This document shows positions 28,817 through 41,876 of a DNA stretch of 44,449 bases, piece after piece. Source of the stretch: Acinetobacter sp. (GTDB taxonomy: Bacteria; Pseudomonadota; Gammaproteobacteria; Pseudomonadales; Moraxellaceae); assembly GCA_008017315.1 (NCBI GenBank), contig SSHE01000007.1, positions 1 through 44,449 of the forward strand, written 5' to 3'. Every line of letters begins with the position of its first letter. Positions within the stretch are counted from its first letter, which is position 1. Under the pieces are notes generated by a model, which was not told the origin of the DNA, did not search any database, and was given only the letters and a program-made list of their open reading frames with translations. Position numbers and translations under genes: made by a program.

Positions 28817-29584
28817 TTAAAGTGATTCGGGTTTAATTTCAATCTGTTGCTGAAAATGTTGCAGTTCGGCAAGATGGCGAATATCACGCAAAATTTTGCC
28901 TTTGGCAAAAATCATTTTCCATGGGCTACCACCAAGATTACGCCAATAATGTGCTGCTTGCAGTCCTGTAAACAGTAAAGCACGAATGAGAGCAACATCA
29001 TGACTGTCCTGAAAGGCATCTTTTGAGCCTTTGACCATGATTTTGGGGGTGAGGGTGCTGGCAGTTTCACTGTACAGTTGTGCCAAGGCAGCGATAATAC
29101 TGTGATGCTGATATTGATAATCAAAAAATGCCAATTGTCTGAGAATATGCTGCTGGGTTTTATTAATTTTTTGCTGCTGTTCGGGGTTGCGATAAACTTT
29201 TGCCGAGAGGTGTAACAATGCCATCGCATAATTGAGGGCTGGTTTGGGATTTTTCAGTTTTAATTTTTCATGCGGTGCTTTAGGGTGTGGGTCATACGGC
29301 ATGACCAGACTTTGTTCCAAGGTCTGTAAGCCTAAATTTAACGCATTTAAACTCTGAAAAAATACCAGACTATCAGGATTAGGATTCTCCCCAGTACGGA
29401 TATTGAGTGCTGCCTGTATTAACATTTTAATATGTTGTCGTCCTGCTTCCCCCAACTGTTTTGAGTTTGACATGGCGATGACATGCACCAGTTGTGTGGC
29501 TTGAAATACCGCCGCCAATGCCAGCGTTTGCTGCTGTGCATGGGTCAGTTGATGTTGCATTGCAAAAGGAGGCAGATTGTGCAT
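28817..29584 (-). CDS. hflD: HflD homologue
   Basis: Helical, peripherally membrane-associated protein; in E. coli it affects the lambda CII lysogeny decision, and its housekeeping role is unclear. Signs are QQTLALAAVFQATQLVHVIA near the N-terminus, ALNLGLQTLEQSL, and the C-terminal ALLFTGLQAAHYWRNLGGSPWKMIFAKGKI. At 255 aa it is about 40 residues longer than E. coli HflD. Start 29584 has AAGG upstream. It lies between mnmA (3-nt gap) and purB, as in E. coli. Confidence 0.92.
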   Translation of the reverse strand: MHNLPPFAMQHQLTHAQQQTLALAAVFQATQLVHVIAMSNSKQLGEAGRQHIKMLIQAALNIRTGENPNPDSLVFFQSLNALNLGLQTLEQSLVMPYDPHPKAPHEKLKLKNPKPALNYAMALLHLSAKVYRNPEQQQKINKTQQHILRQLAFFDYQYQHHSIIAALAQLYSETASTLTPKIMVKGSKDAFQDSHDVALIRALLFTGLQAAHYWRNLGGSPWKMIFAKGKILRDIRHLAELQHFQQQIEIKPESL

Positions 29585-29587
29585 GAT

Positions 29588-30739
29588 TCAACCTTGTAAA
29601 TAAGGCGGTAAAGCGGCGTTAATGGAGCGAATCACACCACCACCCAAACAGTTTTGATCTTGATAAAACACCACCGATTGCCCAGGCGTTGCCGCTCGTT
29701 GGGCTTCATCAAACACCACTTTTACCCCAAGCGAAAATTCAGTATGCGGATAAACGGTACAATGCTGGTCAGGCTGACGGTAACGAGTTTTGGCGGTACA
29801 ACGTAAACCAGAAGCGGGAATTTCTTGTTCGCCTGCAATCCAATAAATTTCTTCACTATCGAGTTCGGTTGAGAGCAACAGGGGATGTTCATGTCCTTGA
29901 CCGACCACAAGGCGATTATTGGCAATGTCTTTATGCAGCACAAACCAAGCACCTTCACTGGCATCTTTCAACCCACCGATACCGATACCGCCACGTTGCC
30001 CCAAGGTGTAATACATCAAACCATGATGTGTCCCAATGACTTTACCATCTTGCAATACGATTTCGCCTGCCTGTGCAGGAAGATATTGTTTGAGGAAATC
30101 GTTAAAGCGACGTTCACCAATAAAGCAAATCCCAGTCGAATCTTTTTTAGTCGCTGTGGCTAAATCCAATTTTTTGGCAATTTCGCGGACTTGTGGTTTT
30201 TCCAGTTCACCGACAGGGAATAGGGTTTTGTTAATCTCACGCCCATGCACTGCATGTAAAAAATAAGTCTGGTCTTTATTGTTATCAATACCACGTAGTA
30301 ATGGAGCATAAGCCTCATTTTGGCGATTATATTGTGTTGCACCACGACGACAATAATGCCCAGTGGCGATAAAATCCGCCCCCAGTGTCATCGCATAGTC
30401 TAAGAATGCACGGAATTTAATTTCTTTATTGCATAAAATATCAGGGTTTGGTGTGCGACCTGCGGAATATTCTGCCAAAAAATGTTCAAAAACCCGATCC
30501 CAATATTCCATGGCAAAATTGGCAGTGTGTAATGTAATGCCAAGTTTATCGGCAACCGCTTGGGCATCGGCAAGGTCTGTCATGGCGGTACAATACTCTG
30601 TACCGTCATCTTCTTCCCAATTTTTCATGAAAAGACCTTCAACCTGATAGCCTTGTTCAAGCAAAAGGGCTGCTGAAACGGATGAATCTACCCCACCTGA
30701 CATACCGACGATTACACGTTGTTGCATATTGCTGGTCAT
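29588..30739 (-). CDS. mnmA: tRNA-specific 2-thiouridylase MnmA
   Basis: Thiolates U34 of tRNA-Lys, -Glu and -Gln, taking sulfur from the Tus/IscS relay. PP-loop GMSGGVDSS near residue 13, FMKNWEEDD, the first catalytic Cys in [12 protein letters not shown], and the second in [12 protein letters not shown] central domain and beta-barrel C-terminal domain complete the 383 aa. Start 30739 or the in-frame ATG 30727 are both possible; neither has a clear ribosome-binding site, so coupling to nudJ (6-nt gap) is likely. Confidence 0.96.
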   Translation of the reverse strand: MTSNMQQRVIVGMSGGVDSSVSAALLLEQGYQVEGLFMKNWEEDDGTEYCTAMTDLADAQAVADKLGITLHTANFAMEYWDRVFEHFLAEYSAGRTPNPDILCNKEIKFRAFLDYAMTLGADFIATGHYCRRGATQYNRQNEAYAPLLRGIDNNKDQTYFLHAVHGREINKTLFPVGELEKPQVREIAKKLDLATATKKDSTGICFIGERRFNDFLKQYLPAQAGEIVLQDGKVIGTHHGLMYYTLGQRGGIGIGGLKDASEGAWFVLHKDIANNRLVVGQGHEHPLLLSTELDSEEIYWIAGEQEIPASGLRCTAKTRYRQPDQHCTVYPHTEFSLGVKVVFDEAQRAATPGQSVVFYQDQNCLGGGVIRSINAALPPYLQG

Positions 30740-30745
30740 AACGTA

Positions 30746-31225
30746 TTAGGCTTCCAAATCTGAGGTGAAACGAGCAAAAGGGTGTTCATAAATCATAGAT
30801 AATGGATATTTTTGTCCCGCCAAAGCATCTTGAATGGCTTTGACCACAAGCGGACTTCTTGCACGGCCAGAATGTTGCAATTCTGCCAGTGTAAGCCACG
30901 TTGCTTGTAAAATATCATTATCTAAGGGTTGTTGCGTATCGTGTAGGGCTTTGGCTAAGAAGCAAAAACGAAAATAGGTCTGGTCTGGGAACATGGGCGG
31001 TGTATAGGTATAAATCCCTAAAAAATCGGTAATTTCAACCTGCCATGCCGTTTCTTCCAATGTTTCCCGAAGTGCTGCCTGTATTAATGTTTCACCTGCT
31101 TCGACATGCCCAGCTGGCTGATTATAAACAGGGTGCATGACCCCTTCAGTTTGTTCTTCAACCAATAAAAAACGGTCATTACGTTGCACCACAGTAGCAA
31201 CAGTGACATGAGCAGACCAAGACAT
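30746..31225 (-). CDS. nudJ: Nudix hydrolase, NudJ type
   Basis: Nudix pyrophosphohydrolase; E. coli NudJ acts on thiamine pyrophosphate derivatives and nucleoside phosphates. The Nudix box is GHVEAGETLIQAALRETLEE with the REx2EE metal-binding core; the usual Gly after EE-x is Ala here (EETAWQV). 159 aa. GAGGG precedes the ATG. First gene of nudJ-mnmA-hflD-purB, the same order as in E. coli, which supports the NudJ call over other Nudix families. Confidence 0.88.
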   Translation of the reverse strand: MSWSAHVTVATVVQRNDRFLLVEEQTEGVMHPVYNQPAGHVEAGETLIQAALRETLEETAWQVEITDFLGIYTYTPPMFPDQTYFRFCFLAKALHDTQQPLDNDILQATWLTLAELQHSGRARSPLVVKAIQDALAGQKYPLSMIYEHPFARFTSDLEA

Positions 31226-31373
31226 ATTTTAGCCCTCGGGAACTTTCGACTAAATAGGGGATATATGATACGAGATTTAGCTGTTTTTGGCTATGTTTTC
31301 TAGTATAGAGCGTAATGAATGGTGTAATGGAGAACTTCATGGATAAATTAAAGTATTTTTTCTCTGTGTTGAA

Positions 31374-31390
31374 TTTAAGTTGAATTTAAG
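31374..31390 (+). promoter_or_regulatory. PmrA-box before pmrC
   Basis: TTTAAG (31374-31379) and TTTAAG (31385-31390) are separated by five bases, a perfect fit to the PmrA half-site pattern HTTAAD-N5-HTTAAD. TAGAGT at 31400-31405 can serve as the -10 box, which puts the PmrA box over the -35 region, as expected for activation. This predicts autoregulation of the operon. Confidence 0.75.
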
Positions 31391-31495
31391 TTTTGTTCGC
31401 TAGAGTGCACGCACATTGTTGCAAGATTTTTAATCGGGATGTCTTGATCTCTCTTTGATTGGAAATATCTGCAAATTATTGTGAGACTCTATGCG

Positions 31496-33142
31496 ATGCA
31501 ATTTCAGACTATTCTTTCCCGTTTAAAACAACCGATTCATTTGCAGTGGTTTATTTTTCTGTTTAGTTGCTGGATGGTTGTACCATTTAATCTGGCATTT
31601 TTAAATAAACTTGCACAGTTTACTCCCTATTCTGGTGTGGCAGCGTGGCTTTTTGTTCTGGCAATGAGTCTGGTTTTACTGGCTTATTTTATGCTGGTGT
31701 TTAATCTGTTGTTGTGGCGTTCGGTTGCCAAACCTATTTTATTCATCTTGTTATTTTTGGCAGGAGGTTCGGCGTATTTTACCAATACTTTTGGGGTGAG
31801 TATTGATGCTTATCAAATTCAGAATGCGTTTGAAACTGATTGGCGAGAAGTGCTGGATTTAATGACCTTGAAAATGGGTTTGTGGTTCGTAAGTTTGATT
31901 GTTTTGCCGATTATATTTTTCTGCTCCTTAAAGATTAAGAAACAGCCGATGATACAAATGTTATGGCAAAAACTTGCCATGATGCTGATGAGTCTACTGC
32001 TGATTGCTGGATTGGCATTTGTCTATTATGTTGATTTGGCAGCGACTTTACGTGAACATCGGGATTTAAAAGGTTATATTAGTCCACAAAATGTGATTGC
32101 TTCAACATGGTCATATTATAAAAAACTTGCTCCGAAAAAACATTTAGCTCTGGTTAAATATGGTGAAGATGCAAAACGTGTTGCTAAAAATACCCAAGCC
32201 TTGCCTAAACTGATGGTTTTAGTCGTCGGTGAAACTGCACGGGCAGAAAGTTTTTCGCTCAATGGCTATGTTCGCAATACCAATCCTGAATTGGCGAAAT
32301 TACCGATGATTAATTTTAGTCAGGTCAGTTCTTGTGGTACAGCGACGGCAGTTTCTTTACCCTGTATGTTCTCTGGTATGCAGCGAGAAAGTTATGATGC
32401 ACAATTAGCCAATCATCGGGAAAATGTACTGGATTTGCTGCAACGTGCAGGCTATAAAGTGACCTGGATGGATAATAATTCAGGCTGTAAAGGCGTCTGT
32501 GAGCGTGTAGGAAATTATCAATTTTCACCTGAATTAAAACAAAAATGGTGTCAGGACAATGAGTGTTATGATGAGATTTTGATTGATGGGTTAAAAGATT
32601 ATTTCACACAAATTCCAGCCAATGATACCACGCCAAGAGTGATAGTATTGCATCAAATGGGCAGTCATGGACCTGCGTACTATAAACGGAGTACAGCAGC
32701 GTATCAGCATTTTAAACCATTTTGCACGACCAATGCCATACAAGGCTGTTCACAGCAGGATTTAGTCAATGTTTATGATAATAGTATTGTTTATACCGAC
32801 CATGTATTGGCACAAGTGATTCAGTTATTACAGCAACAGTCACATTATCAAACCGCCTTTTGGTATTTGTCCGATCATGGCGAATCAACAGGTGAACATG
32901 GTTTATATTTACATGGTGCGCCTTATGTATTTGCGCCATCACAGCAGACGCATATTCCGATGTTGATGTGGTTTTCTGAACAATGGCAGCAAGCACAGCC
33001 ACAACATACCACCTGTTTAAGCCAGCAAAAAAATCGTAAAATGAGTCAGGATGATTTATTCTCGACCTTGCTGAGTTTGATGGATGTCGAAAGTCAGGTC
33101 AAACATGCAGATCTTGATTTATTACAGCACTGTGCCAGATAG
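31496..33142 (+). CDS. pmrC: Lipid A phosphoethanolamine transferase PmrC (EptA family)
   Basis: Inner-membrane enzyme adding phosphoethanolamine to lipid A, lowering negative charge and polymyxin binding. Five TM helices lie in the first 185 residues. The periplasmic alkaline-phosphatase-like domain shows VVGETARAES with metal ligand Glu246, SCGTATAVSLPCMFSGM with the Thr284 nucleophile between two cysteines, and YLSDHGESTGEHGLYLHG with Asp/His ligands. ATG 31496 (548 aa) is preferred; the frame opens with GTG at 31481. Followed 9 nt later by pmrA. Confidence 0.95.
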   Translation: MQFQTILSRLKQPIHLQWFIFLFSCWMVVPFNLAFLNKLAQFTPYSGVAAWLFVLAMSLVLLAYFMLVFNLLLWRSVAKPILFILLFLAGGSAYFTNTFGVSIDAYQIQNAFETDWREVLDLMTLKMGLWFVSLIVLPIIFFCSLKIKKQPMIQMLWQKLAMMLMSLLLIAGLAFVYYVDLAATLREHRDLKGYISPQNVIASTWSYYKKLAPKKHLALVKYGEDAKRVAKNTQALPKLMVLVVGETARAESFSLNGYVRNTNPELAKLPMINFSQVSSCGTATAVSLPCMFSGMQRESYDAQLANHRENVLDLLQRAGYKVTWMDNNSGCKGVCERVGNYQFSPELKQKWCQDNECYDEILIDGLKDYFTQIPANDTTPRVIVLHQMGSHGPAYYKRSTAAYQHFKPFCTTNAIQGCSQQDLVNVYDNSIVYTDHVLAQVIQLLQQQSHYQTAFWYLSDHGESTGEHGLYLHGAPYVFAPSQQTHIPMLMWFSEQWQQAQPQHTTCLSQQKNRKMSQDDLFSTLLSLMDVESQVKHADLDLLQHCAR

Positions 33143-33151
33143 GATAAGTGG

Positions 33152-33808
33152 ATGAATATATTGCTGATAGAAGATGATTTTATGATTGCGCAATCTATTC
33201 AGCGTCTGCTTGCTTTAGAGGGAATGCAGGTCGATTGGGTGAATAATGGCATTGAGGGCTTACAGATTTTAGCCAGTAAGCCCATTGAGCTGGTATTGCT
33301 GGATATTGGTTTACCGAGTATGAGTGGCTTTGAGGTACTGCATAAAATTCGGCAAAAGTCGCAGGTGGCAGTGATTGTGATTTCTGCTCGTGATCAGGTG
33401 CAGGATAGGCTGAATATACTGCAACAGGGGGGTGATGATTATTTGGTCAAGCCCTTTGACTTTGATGAACTGGTGGCACGGATTCATGCTGTATTAAGGC
33501 GTACTCAGCTACAAAAAATGCCAATGGATACCCTGAATTATAAAGATTTAGCTTTGGATTTAACCCAGCATCAGGCATATTGGCAGGGTGAGTTGCTGGA
33601 ATTTTCCAAGAAAGAATGGATTTTACTGGAGAGTTTTTTAACGACACCTGTTAAGATTTTTAGCAAAACTGAACTGGAAGACAAACTGTATCAATACGAA
33701 CAGGATATTAATAGTAATACAGTTGAAGTCTATATCCACAAAATCAGGCAAAAACTGGATAAAGACTTTATTAAAACCATACGGGGTTTTGGCTATCGTC
33801 TGGGTTAG
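33152..33808 (+). CDS. pmrA: Response regulator PmrA
   Basis: OmpR/PhoB-type regulator activating pmrC. Receiver domain: acidic pocket Glu7-Asp8-Asp9, phosphorylated Asp51 in LLLDIGLPSMSG, and Lys in YLVKPFDFDEL. C-terminal winged helix with NTVEVYIHKIRQKL recognition helix and RGFGYRL. 218 aa, normal. It lies between pmrC and pmrB with gaps of 9 nt and 8 nt. AGGATAAG precedes the start. The name is supported by the neighbouring genes and the PmrA box. Confidence 0.95.
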   Translation: MNILLIEDDFMIAQSIQRLLALEGMQVDWVNNGIEGLQILASKPIELVLLDIGLPSMSGFEVLHKIRQKSQVAVIVISARDQVQDRLNILQQGGDDYLVKPFDFDELVARIHAVLRRTQLQKMPMDTLNYKDLALDLTQHQAYWQGELLEFSKKEWILLESFLTTPVKIFSKTELEDKLYQYEQDINSNTVEVYIHKIRQKLDKDFIKTIRGFGYRLG

Positions 33809-33816
33809 GAGAGGAT

Positions 33817-35154
33817 ATGCAGCAATCTTATTCAATTAAAAAAAGAGCCTTATTATTAGGCTCTTTAATTAGTTTAAGTATCTTTATTTTAATGTTTTTT
33901 GCTGCTTATCAAATCGCCTACCATGAAACTGAGGAAATTCTCGATCAAAAATTAAAAAATATGGCGGAATGGATGGCAGATTATGCACCAGCACTGACCA
34001 GCAGCCAGTTTGACCCCACACAGCAGTATCAGGAAGAAGATGTTTTTGTTGATGTTTATTTAAAGCAGCAAATCCCTCAACAACAAGCCAAACATCCGAT
34101 TTTATCTACTGTGCAAACTGCCGCAAGTTATTATCAATATCAAAATGCTGGGGTTGAGTTTATTGCCTATATTCTTCCTTTGCAGGATCGACAAATTCAG
34201 GTTGCCCAGCCTTTGGAAGTACGCCGTTTGGTTGCATTTGAGTTGGCTGGAACGATGTTGATTCCTTATCTCTTATTATTGCCAGTAGTATTCTTATGGT
34301 TGTATTGGGGCATTGGACGGGCTTTACGCCCGATGCAAAACCTACAGGAAGAATTTTCCCAAAGACAATATCATGATTTAACTCGCTTACAGCAACAGGA
34401 TTATCCGCAGGAGCTTGGGGCGATTGTGACAGAGGTAAATGCTTTATTTTCCAGAATAGAGCAGGCACAGCAGGAGCAAAATGAATTTATTACCCATGCA
34501 GCACATGAGTTGCGTTCACCCCTGACCGCTTTAAATTTACAAATCAAAATATTGGAAAAAGAATATCAGGACTCGAGCACAATTGCATCGCTGGTACAAG
34601 GTGTGAAAAGATTACAACACATGGTGCAGCAGTTATTAGACTTGGCAAGACAGGGTGAAACCAAAACACAGGCATCGGAACGCGTATCTATTCAGCAATT
34701 ATTAAAAGATGTGGTACAGGATTTATATCCGTTAGTGAATGAAAAAAATATTGACCTTGCCCTCATTGCACCTGAGCAGCCGATGATATTAGAATTGGAT
34801 AAACATTCGGTCTTGCTGGTTTTGCGTAATTTGCTGGATAATGCCATTAAATATACGCCTGCATGTGGTACGGTTGAAGTAACAGTGCAACAAAATCAAC
34901 AAAATACAGAAGTTTGGATTGAGGATTCTGGTGCAGGTATAGATGAAAGTGAATACGATAATATTATGCAAAAATTTTATCGCATCCATAACACTGGTGT
35001 AGGGAGTGGTTTGGGCTTGGCGATTGTGGCAAAATCATTGCAACGGATGCGGGCAGAGCTGCATTTTTGCAGAAGCCAGCGTTTAAATGGATTGGCGGTT
35101 TGTGTACGGTTTATTTCATTCACTAATGAAGAAAGCGACACATTTTGTCGTTGA
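33817..35154 (+). CDS. pmrB: Sensor histidine kinase PmrB
   Basis: Membrane sensor that phosphorylates PmrA. TM1 is about residues 10-34, a periplasmic sensor region 35-142, TM2 143-166, then HAMP (RALRPMQNL), the dimerisation/phosphoacceptor H-box HAAHELRSPLTAL with His230, and the catalytic domain with N-box LRNLLDNAIKYTP, G1 EDSGAGID and G2 GSGLGLAIVAK. 445 aa. All catalytic motifs are intact, so the system should be functional. AGGAGAGG precedes the ATG. Confidence 0.95.
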   Translation: MQQSYSIKKRALLLGSLISLSIFILMFFAAYQIAYHETEEILDQKLKNMAEWMADYAPALTSSQFDPTQQYQEEDVFVDVYLKQQIPQQQAKHPILSTVQTAASYYQYQNAGVEFIAYILPLQDRQIQVAQPLEVRRLVAFELAGTMLIPYLLLLPVVFLWLYWGIGRALRPMQNLQEEFSQRQYHDLTRLQQQDYPQELGAIVTEVNALFSRIEQAQQEQNEFITHAAHELRSPLTALNLQIKILEKEYQDSSTIASLVQGVKRLQHMVQQLLDLARQGETKTQASERVSIQQLLKDVVQDLYPLVNEKNIDLALIAPEQPMILELDKHSVLLVLRNLLDNAIKYTPACGTVEVTVQQNQQNTEVWIEDSGAGIDESEYDNIMQKFYRIHNTGVGSGLGLAIVAKSLQRMRAELHFCRSQRLNGLAVCVRFISFTNEESDTFCR

Positions 35155-35239
35155 ATTATCGAAAATTAAAAAAACTGTTTTTGCCTATACCGTATTTTCG
35201 GCTAAACTGTTGCCATGTTATACGTCAATTAGATGCGAT

Positions 35240-36943
35240 ATGAAACAAGAAACCGCCTTGAAATTACTAAAAGCTGGAGAAAATGTTTTTTTAACAGGCT
35301 CGGCTGGGGCTGGAAAAACCTATACTTTAAATCAATATATCCAATATCTTAAGGCTCGAAAAGTCCCCGTTGCAATTACCGCATCAACAGGTATTGCCGC
35401 AACACACATGAATGGTATGACCATTCATACATGGGCAGGGATGGGCATTCGGGATAGCCTCACCGAAGCAGATTTAAAACGTATGTATGAGCGTAAATAT
35501 TTACGTGAGCATATCGAAAAAGCCCAAGTCTTGATCATTGATGAAATTTCGATGCTACATGCCAAACAATTAAATTTGGTGAATCAGATACTGAAATATT
35601 TTAAAGCCTGTGATGACGCATTTGGTGGCATACAAGTGATTGTATCAGGTGATTTTTTTCAGTTGCCACCTGTAGGAAAAAATGGTGAAAGTAATCGGGA
35701 TAAATTTGCTTTTATGTCTGAGGCATGGGTTGAGGCAAAATTTCGGGTGTGTTATTTAACTGAACAGCATCGTCAGTCGGATAGCGTGCTTGACCAAATT
35801 CTGAATGCCATTCGCCAGCAAAATGTGAGTCCAGAGCAAGTCAAAATTTTGCAACAAAGCAAATACCAACAACATGCCGATGAGATTGTGACACGTCTTT
35901 ATACCCATAATCTGGATGTGGATCATATTAATCAGCAACATTTACATAAAATTTCAGGGCAGTCTAAACACTTTGATGCTATCGTGGAAGGTAATGAAAA
36001 ACTCATCGAAACCTTAAAATCATCCGTTCGTGCACCGCAGCAACTGGAATTAAAAATAGGTGCAAAAGTCATGTTTGTCAAAAATAACTTTGATATGGGT
36101 TATGTCAATGGCAGTATTGGCGAGGTGATGGGCTTTGTTGAAGATGAAGAACAAGGGCTTTTGCCACAGGTGAGATTGAAAGATGGTTCAAATATTTTGG
36201 TCGAACCCGAAACATGGTCGATTGACAATGAACAAGGGCAAGTATTAGCCAGTTTAATTCAAATTCCACTACGATTGGCATGGGCGATTACCATTCATAA
36301 AAGTCAAGGTATGACCTTGGAAAGTGCCGAGATTGATTTGGGCAATACCTTTGAAAAAGGGCAAGGTTATGTTGCCTTATCTCGACTAAAATCTTTAGAT
36401 GGTTTGAAATTGGTGGATTTTAGTTATCAGGCCTTGGAGCTTGACCGTTTGGCCATAAAAGCCGATGCACGTTTTCAAGAACTATCACAACAAGCAGAAC
36501 AGTATTTTATGGATTTAGATTTACAAAAACAACATGATGCGTTTATTCGTCGTTGTGGTGGTACCTTGAATCCAGCCGATATTACCCGCAATGAACGCAA
36601 ATTGCAGCTTAAACCACAAGAGCAACCCAATACCTTAGAAGAAACCAAAGCATTATTTGATGCCGAATATGATGTTGAGGATATTGCCATCGAGCGAGGT
36701 TTAACCCGTTCGACCATTATTACGCATTTGGGGCGTTTGGCACGGGAGCAGGGCTTAAATATTGAGCGAATAAAACCTGATGAGAGTGAAATAGAGCAGA
36801 TTCGTAAAGTGTATAAAAAATTGCAAAAACGTAAAAATGATGAAGATTTTAACGAAGATGGCAGTATCAAATTACGCCCTCTAGTCACAGCTTCGGGATT
36901 GAGTTATGAGCAGGTGCGATTGGCATTATTGTTTATTGCTTAA
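35240..36943 (+). CDS. Pif1-like superfamily 1B helicase with C-terminal HTH
   Basis: 5'-3' DNA helicase of the Pif1/RecD2 type. Walker A GSAGAGKTYTL (residues 20-30), ITASTGIAATHMNGMTIHTWAG, Walker B LIIDEISML, SGDFFQLPP, TEQHRQ, and the UvrD-C2-like WAITIHKSQGMTLE and YVALSRLKSL. A C-terminal tail (about 450-567) holds an HTH_40-like segment, TKALFDAEYDVEDIAIERGL then STIITHLGRLA, also found on some RecQ helicases. The start is ATG 35240 (567 aa); the longer frame overlaps pmrB and adds non-homologous residues. Its 3' end overlaps ispD by 18 nt. Confidence 0.87.
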   Translation: MKQETALKLLKAGENVFLTGSAGAGKTYTLNQYIQYLKARKVPVAITASTGIAATHMNGMTIHTWAGMGIRDSLTEADLKRMYERKYLREHIEKAQVLIIDEISMLHAKQLNLVNQILKYFKACDDAFGGIQVIVSGDFFQLPPVGKNGESNRDKFAFMSEAWVEAKFRVCYLTEQHRQSDSVLDQILNAIRQQNVSPEQVKILQQSKYQQHADEIVTRLYTHNLDVDHINQQHLHKISGQSKHFDAIVEGNEKLIETLKSSVRAPQQLELKIGAKVMFVKNNFDMGYVNGSIGEVMGFVEDEEQGLLPQVRLKDGSNILVEPETWSIDNEQGQVLASLIQIPLRLAWAITIHKSQGMTLESAEIDLGNTFEKGQGYVALSRLKSLDGLKLVDFSYQALELDRLAIKADARFQELSQQAEQYFMDLDLQKQHDAFIRRCGGTLNPADITRNERKLQLKPQEQPNTLEETKALFDAEYDVEDIAIERGLTRSTIITHLGRLAREQGLNIERIKPDESEIEQIRKVYKKLQKRKNDEDFNEDGSIKLRPLVTASGLSYEQVRLALLFIA

Positions 36944-37645
36944 TGCTGTATTGCCGAGATGAAATGCGGTTAAAATGAAATCCGCCAATGCCAAATCTTC
37001 GGGATAAGTGATTTTGAGGTTATCGGTACGTCCTAGTAAAAGTTTGACGGGAATATCGAGTAATTCCAATGCACTGGCTTCATCCGTCACAAGGGATTTT
37101 TGCACAATGGCGGTTTCTAAAGCCTGCATGAGCAAAGCGTATTTCACAATTTGTGGGGTCTGTGCCTGCCAAAGTTGTTCACGGCTGATGGTTTTATCAA
37201 TAAGGTATTCGGCATTGGCTTTTTTTAAAGTATCTCGTACAGGTACAGCAAGAATTGCCGCCGCTTCATTTGATTGGCAAAATGCCAAAATCTGCTCAAT
37301 TTGTGCCCGATGCAGGCAAGGGCGAGCGGCATCATGTACCAGTACATAATCATCGGCTTGAGCAAGATGTTTTAAATGGTACAAACCTGCCAGTACGGAA
37401 TCCACACGTTCCTGACCACCAAGGCAAAATTCAATCGGATGTTGAAAATCAATCTGCTGGGCAAATGTATCCTGTGGACTAATCGCAATGACACAACCAG
37501 CCAATGGCAGTTGGTAAAGGGCAGTGACACTATGTTCAAGGACGGTTTTACCCGAAATCATTTGATATTGTTTTAATTCAGTTGTCGAAAAACGACGACC
37601 TGAACCTGCAGCAGGCAGTACTGCCCAAAGCTTAGGGGCTGACAT
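36926..37645 (-). CDS. ispD: 2-C-methyl-D-erythritol 4-phosphate cytidylyltransferase IspD
   Basis: Third step of the MEP isoprenoid pathway, forming CDP-ME from MEP and CTP. VLPAAGSGRRF (CTP-binding loop, residues 9-19), VLVHDAARPCL, VPVRDTLKKA and TDEASALELLD (in the C-terminal third) are intact. 239 aa. It overlaps the ftsB end by 14 nt and ends 18 nt inside the convergent helicase gene, with no terminator visible between them. Confidence 0.96.
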   Translation of the reverse strand: MSAPKLWAVLPAAGSGRRFSTTELKQYQMISGKTVLEHSVTALYQLPLAGCVIAISPQDTFAQQIDFQHPIEFCLGGQERVDSVLAGLYHLKHLAQADDYVLVHDAARPCLHRAQIEQILAFCQSNEAAAILAVPVRDTLKKANAEYLIDKTISREQLWQAQTPQIVKYALLMQALETAIVQKSLVTDEASALELLDIPVKLLLGRTDNLKITYPEDLALADFILTAFHLGNTALSNKQ

Positions 37646-38015
37646 CGCTAGTATCTAATTCATTGGTCAATTTATCTTTATCACTGATTTTGATATCATT
37701 GAGATAAATAGGCTGATAAGCCCCACTAATCATACTCATTTGGATAAAGGTTTCGTGTGGTTTAATCAAACCCAAATCAAGGCGAGCATATTCTTCGATG
37801 GCTTCTACACCATTTTTTAAATCATAGACTTCAGCAGCGAGAATGCGGTTACGTTCCCTCAGCTCTTTATTGTTTTCTTCTTGTAAAACAATAGTATCTC
37901 GTAATTTTTGATGTTGATAATAACCACTTTCACCCAACCAATAGGTATATTGCAGACCTACGATAAGCAGTACCGCAAGTCCGAAAATAATTCTGCCGAT
38001 TGGTGAGGTGAACAT
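37632..38015 (-). CDS. ftsB: Cell-division protein FtsB
   Basis: Bitopic divisome protein forming the FtsQLB complex. A short cytoplasmic start, one TM helix (about residues 8-27), then a coiled coil (about 35-75, heptads in LRDTIVLQEENNKELRERNRI), and the conserved EEYARLDLGLIKPHETF. 127 aa, about 25 residues longer at the C-terminus than E. coli FtsB (103 aa), with an acidic tail. It lies between eno (17-nt gap) and ispD (overlap), the conserved arrangement. Confidence 0.92.
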   Translation of the reverse strand: MFTSPIGRIIFGLAVLLIVGLQYTYWLGESGYYQHQKLRDTIVLQEENNKELRERNRILAAEVYDLKNGVEAIEEYARLDLGLIKPHETFIQMSMISGAYQPIYLNDIKISDKDKLTNELDTSDVSP

Positions 38016-38032
38016 AGTTTAAATGCCTAGAC

Positions 38033-39322
<1,290 letters not shown>

Positions 39323-39343
39323 TCAAATTTCCTCAATCGTCGT

Positions 39344-41876
<2,533 letters not shown>

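Noticed and set aside
31481..35154. pmrCAB as an acquired colistin-resistance island
   Set aside because: Codon use matches the neighbours, no mobile element flanks it and pmrCAB is intrinsic in Acinetobacter.
35087..35239. N-terminal extension of the helicase frame overlapping pmrB
   Set aside because: The extra 51 residues have no helicase homology and lie mostly in pmrB and its spacer; ATG 35240 begins at the conserved region.
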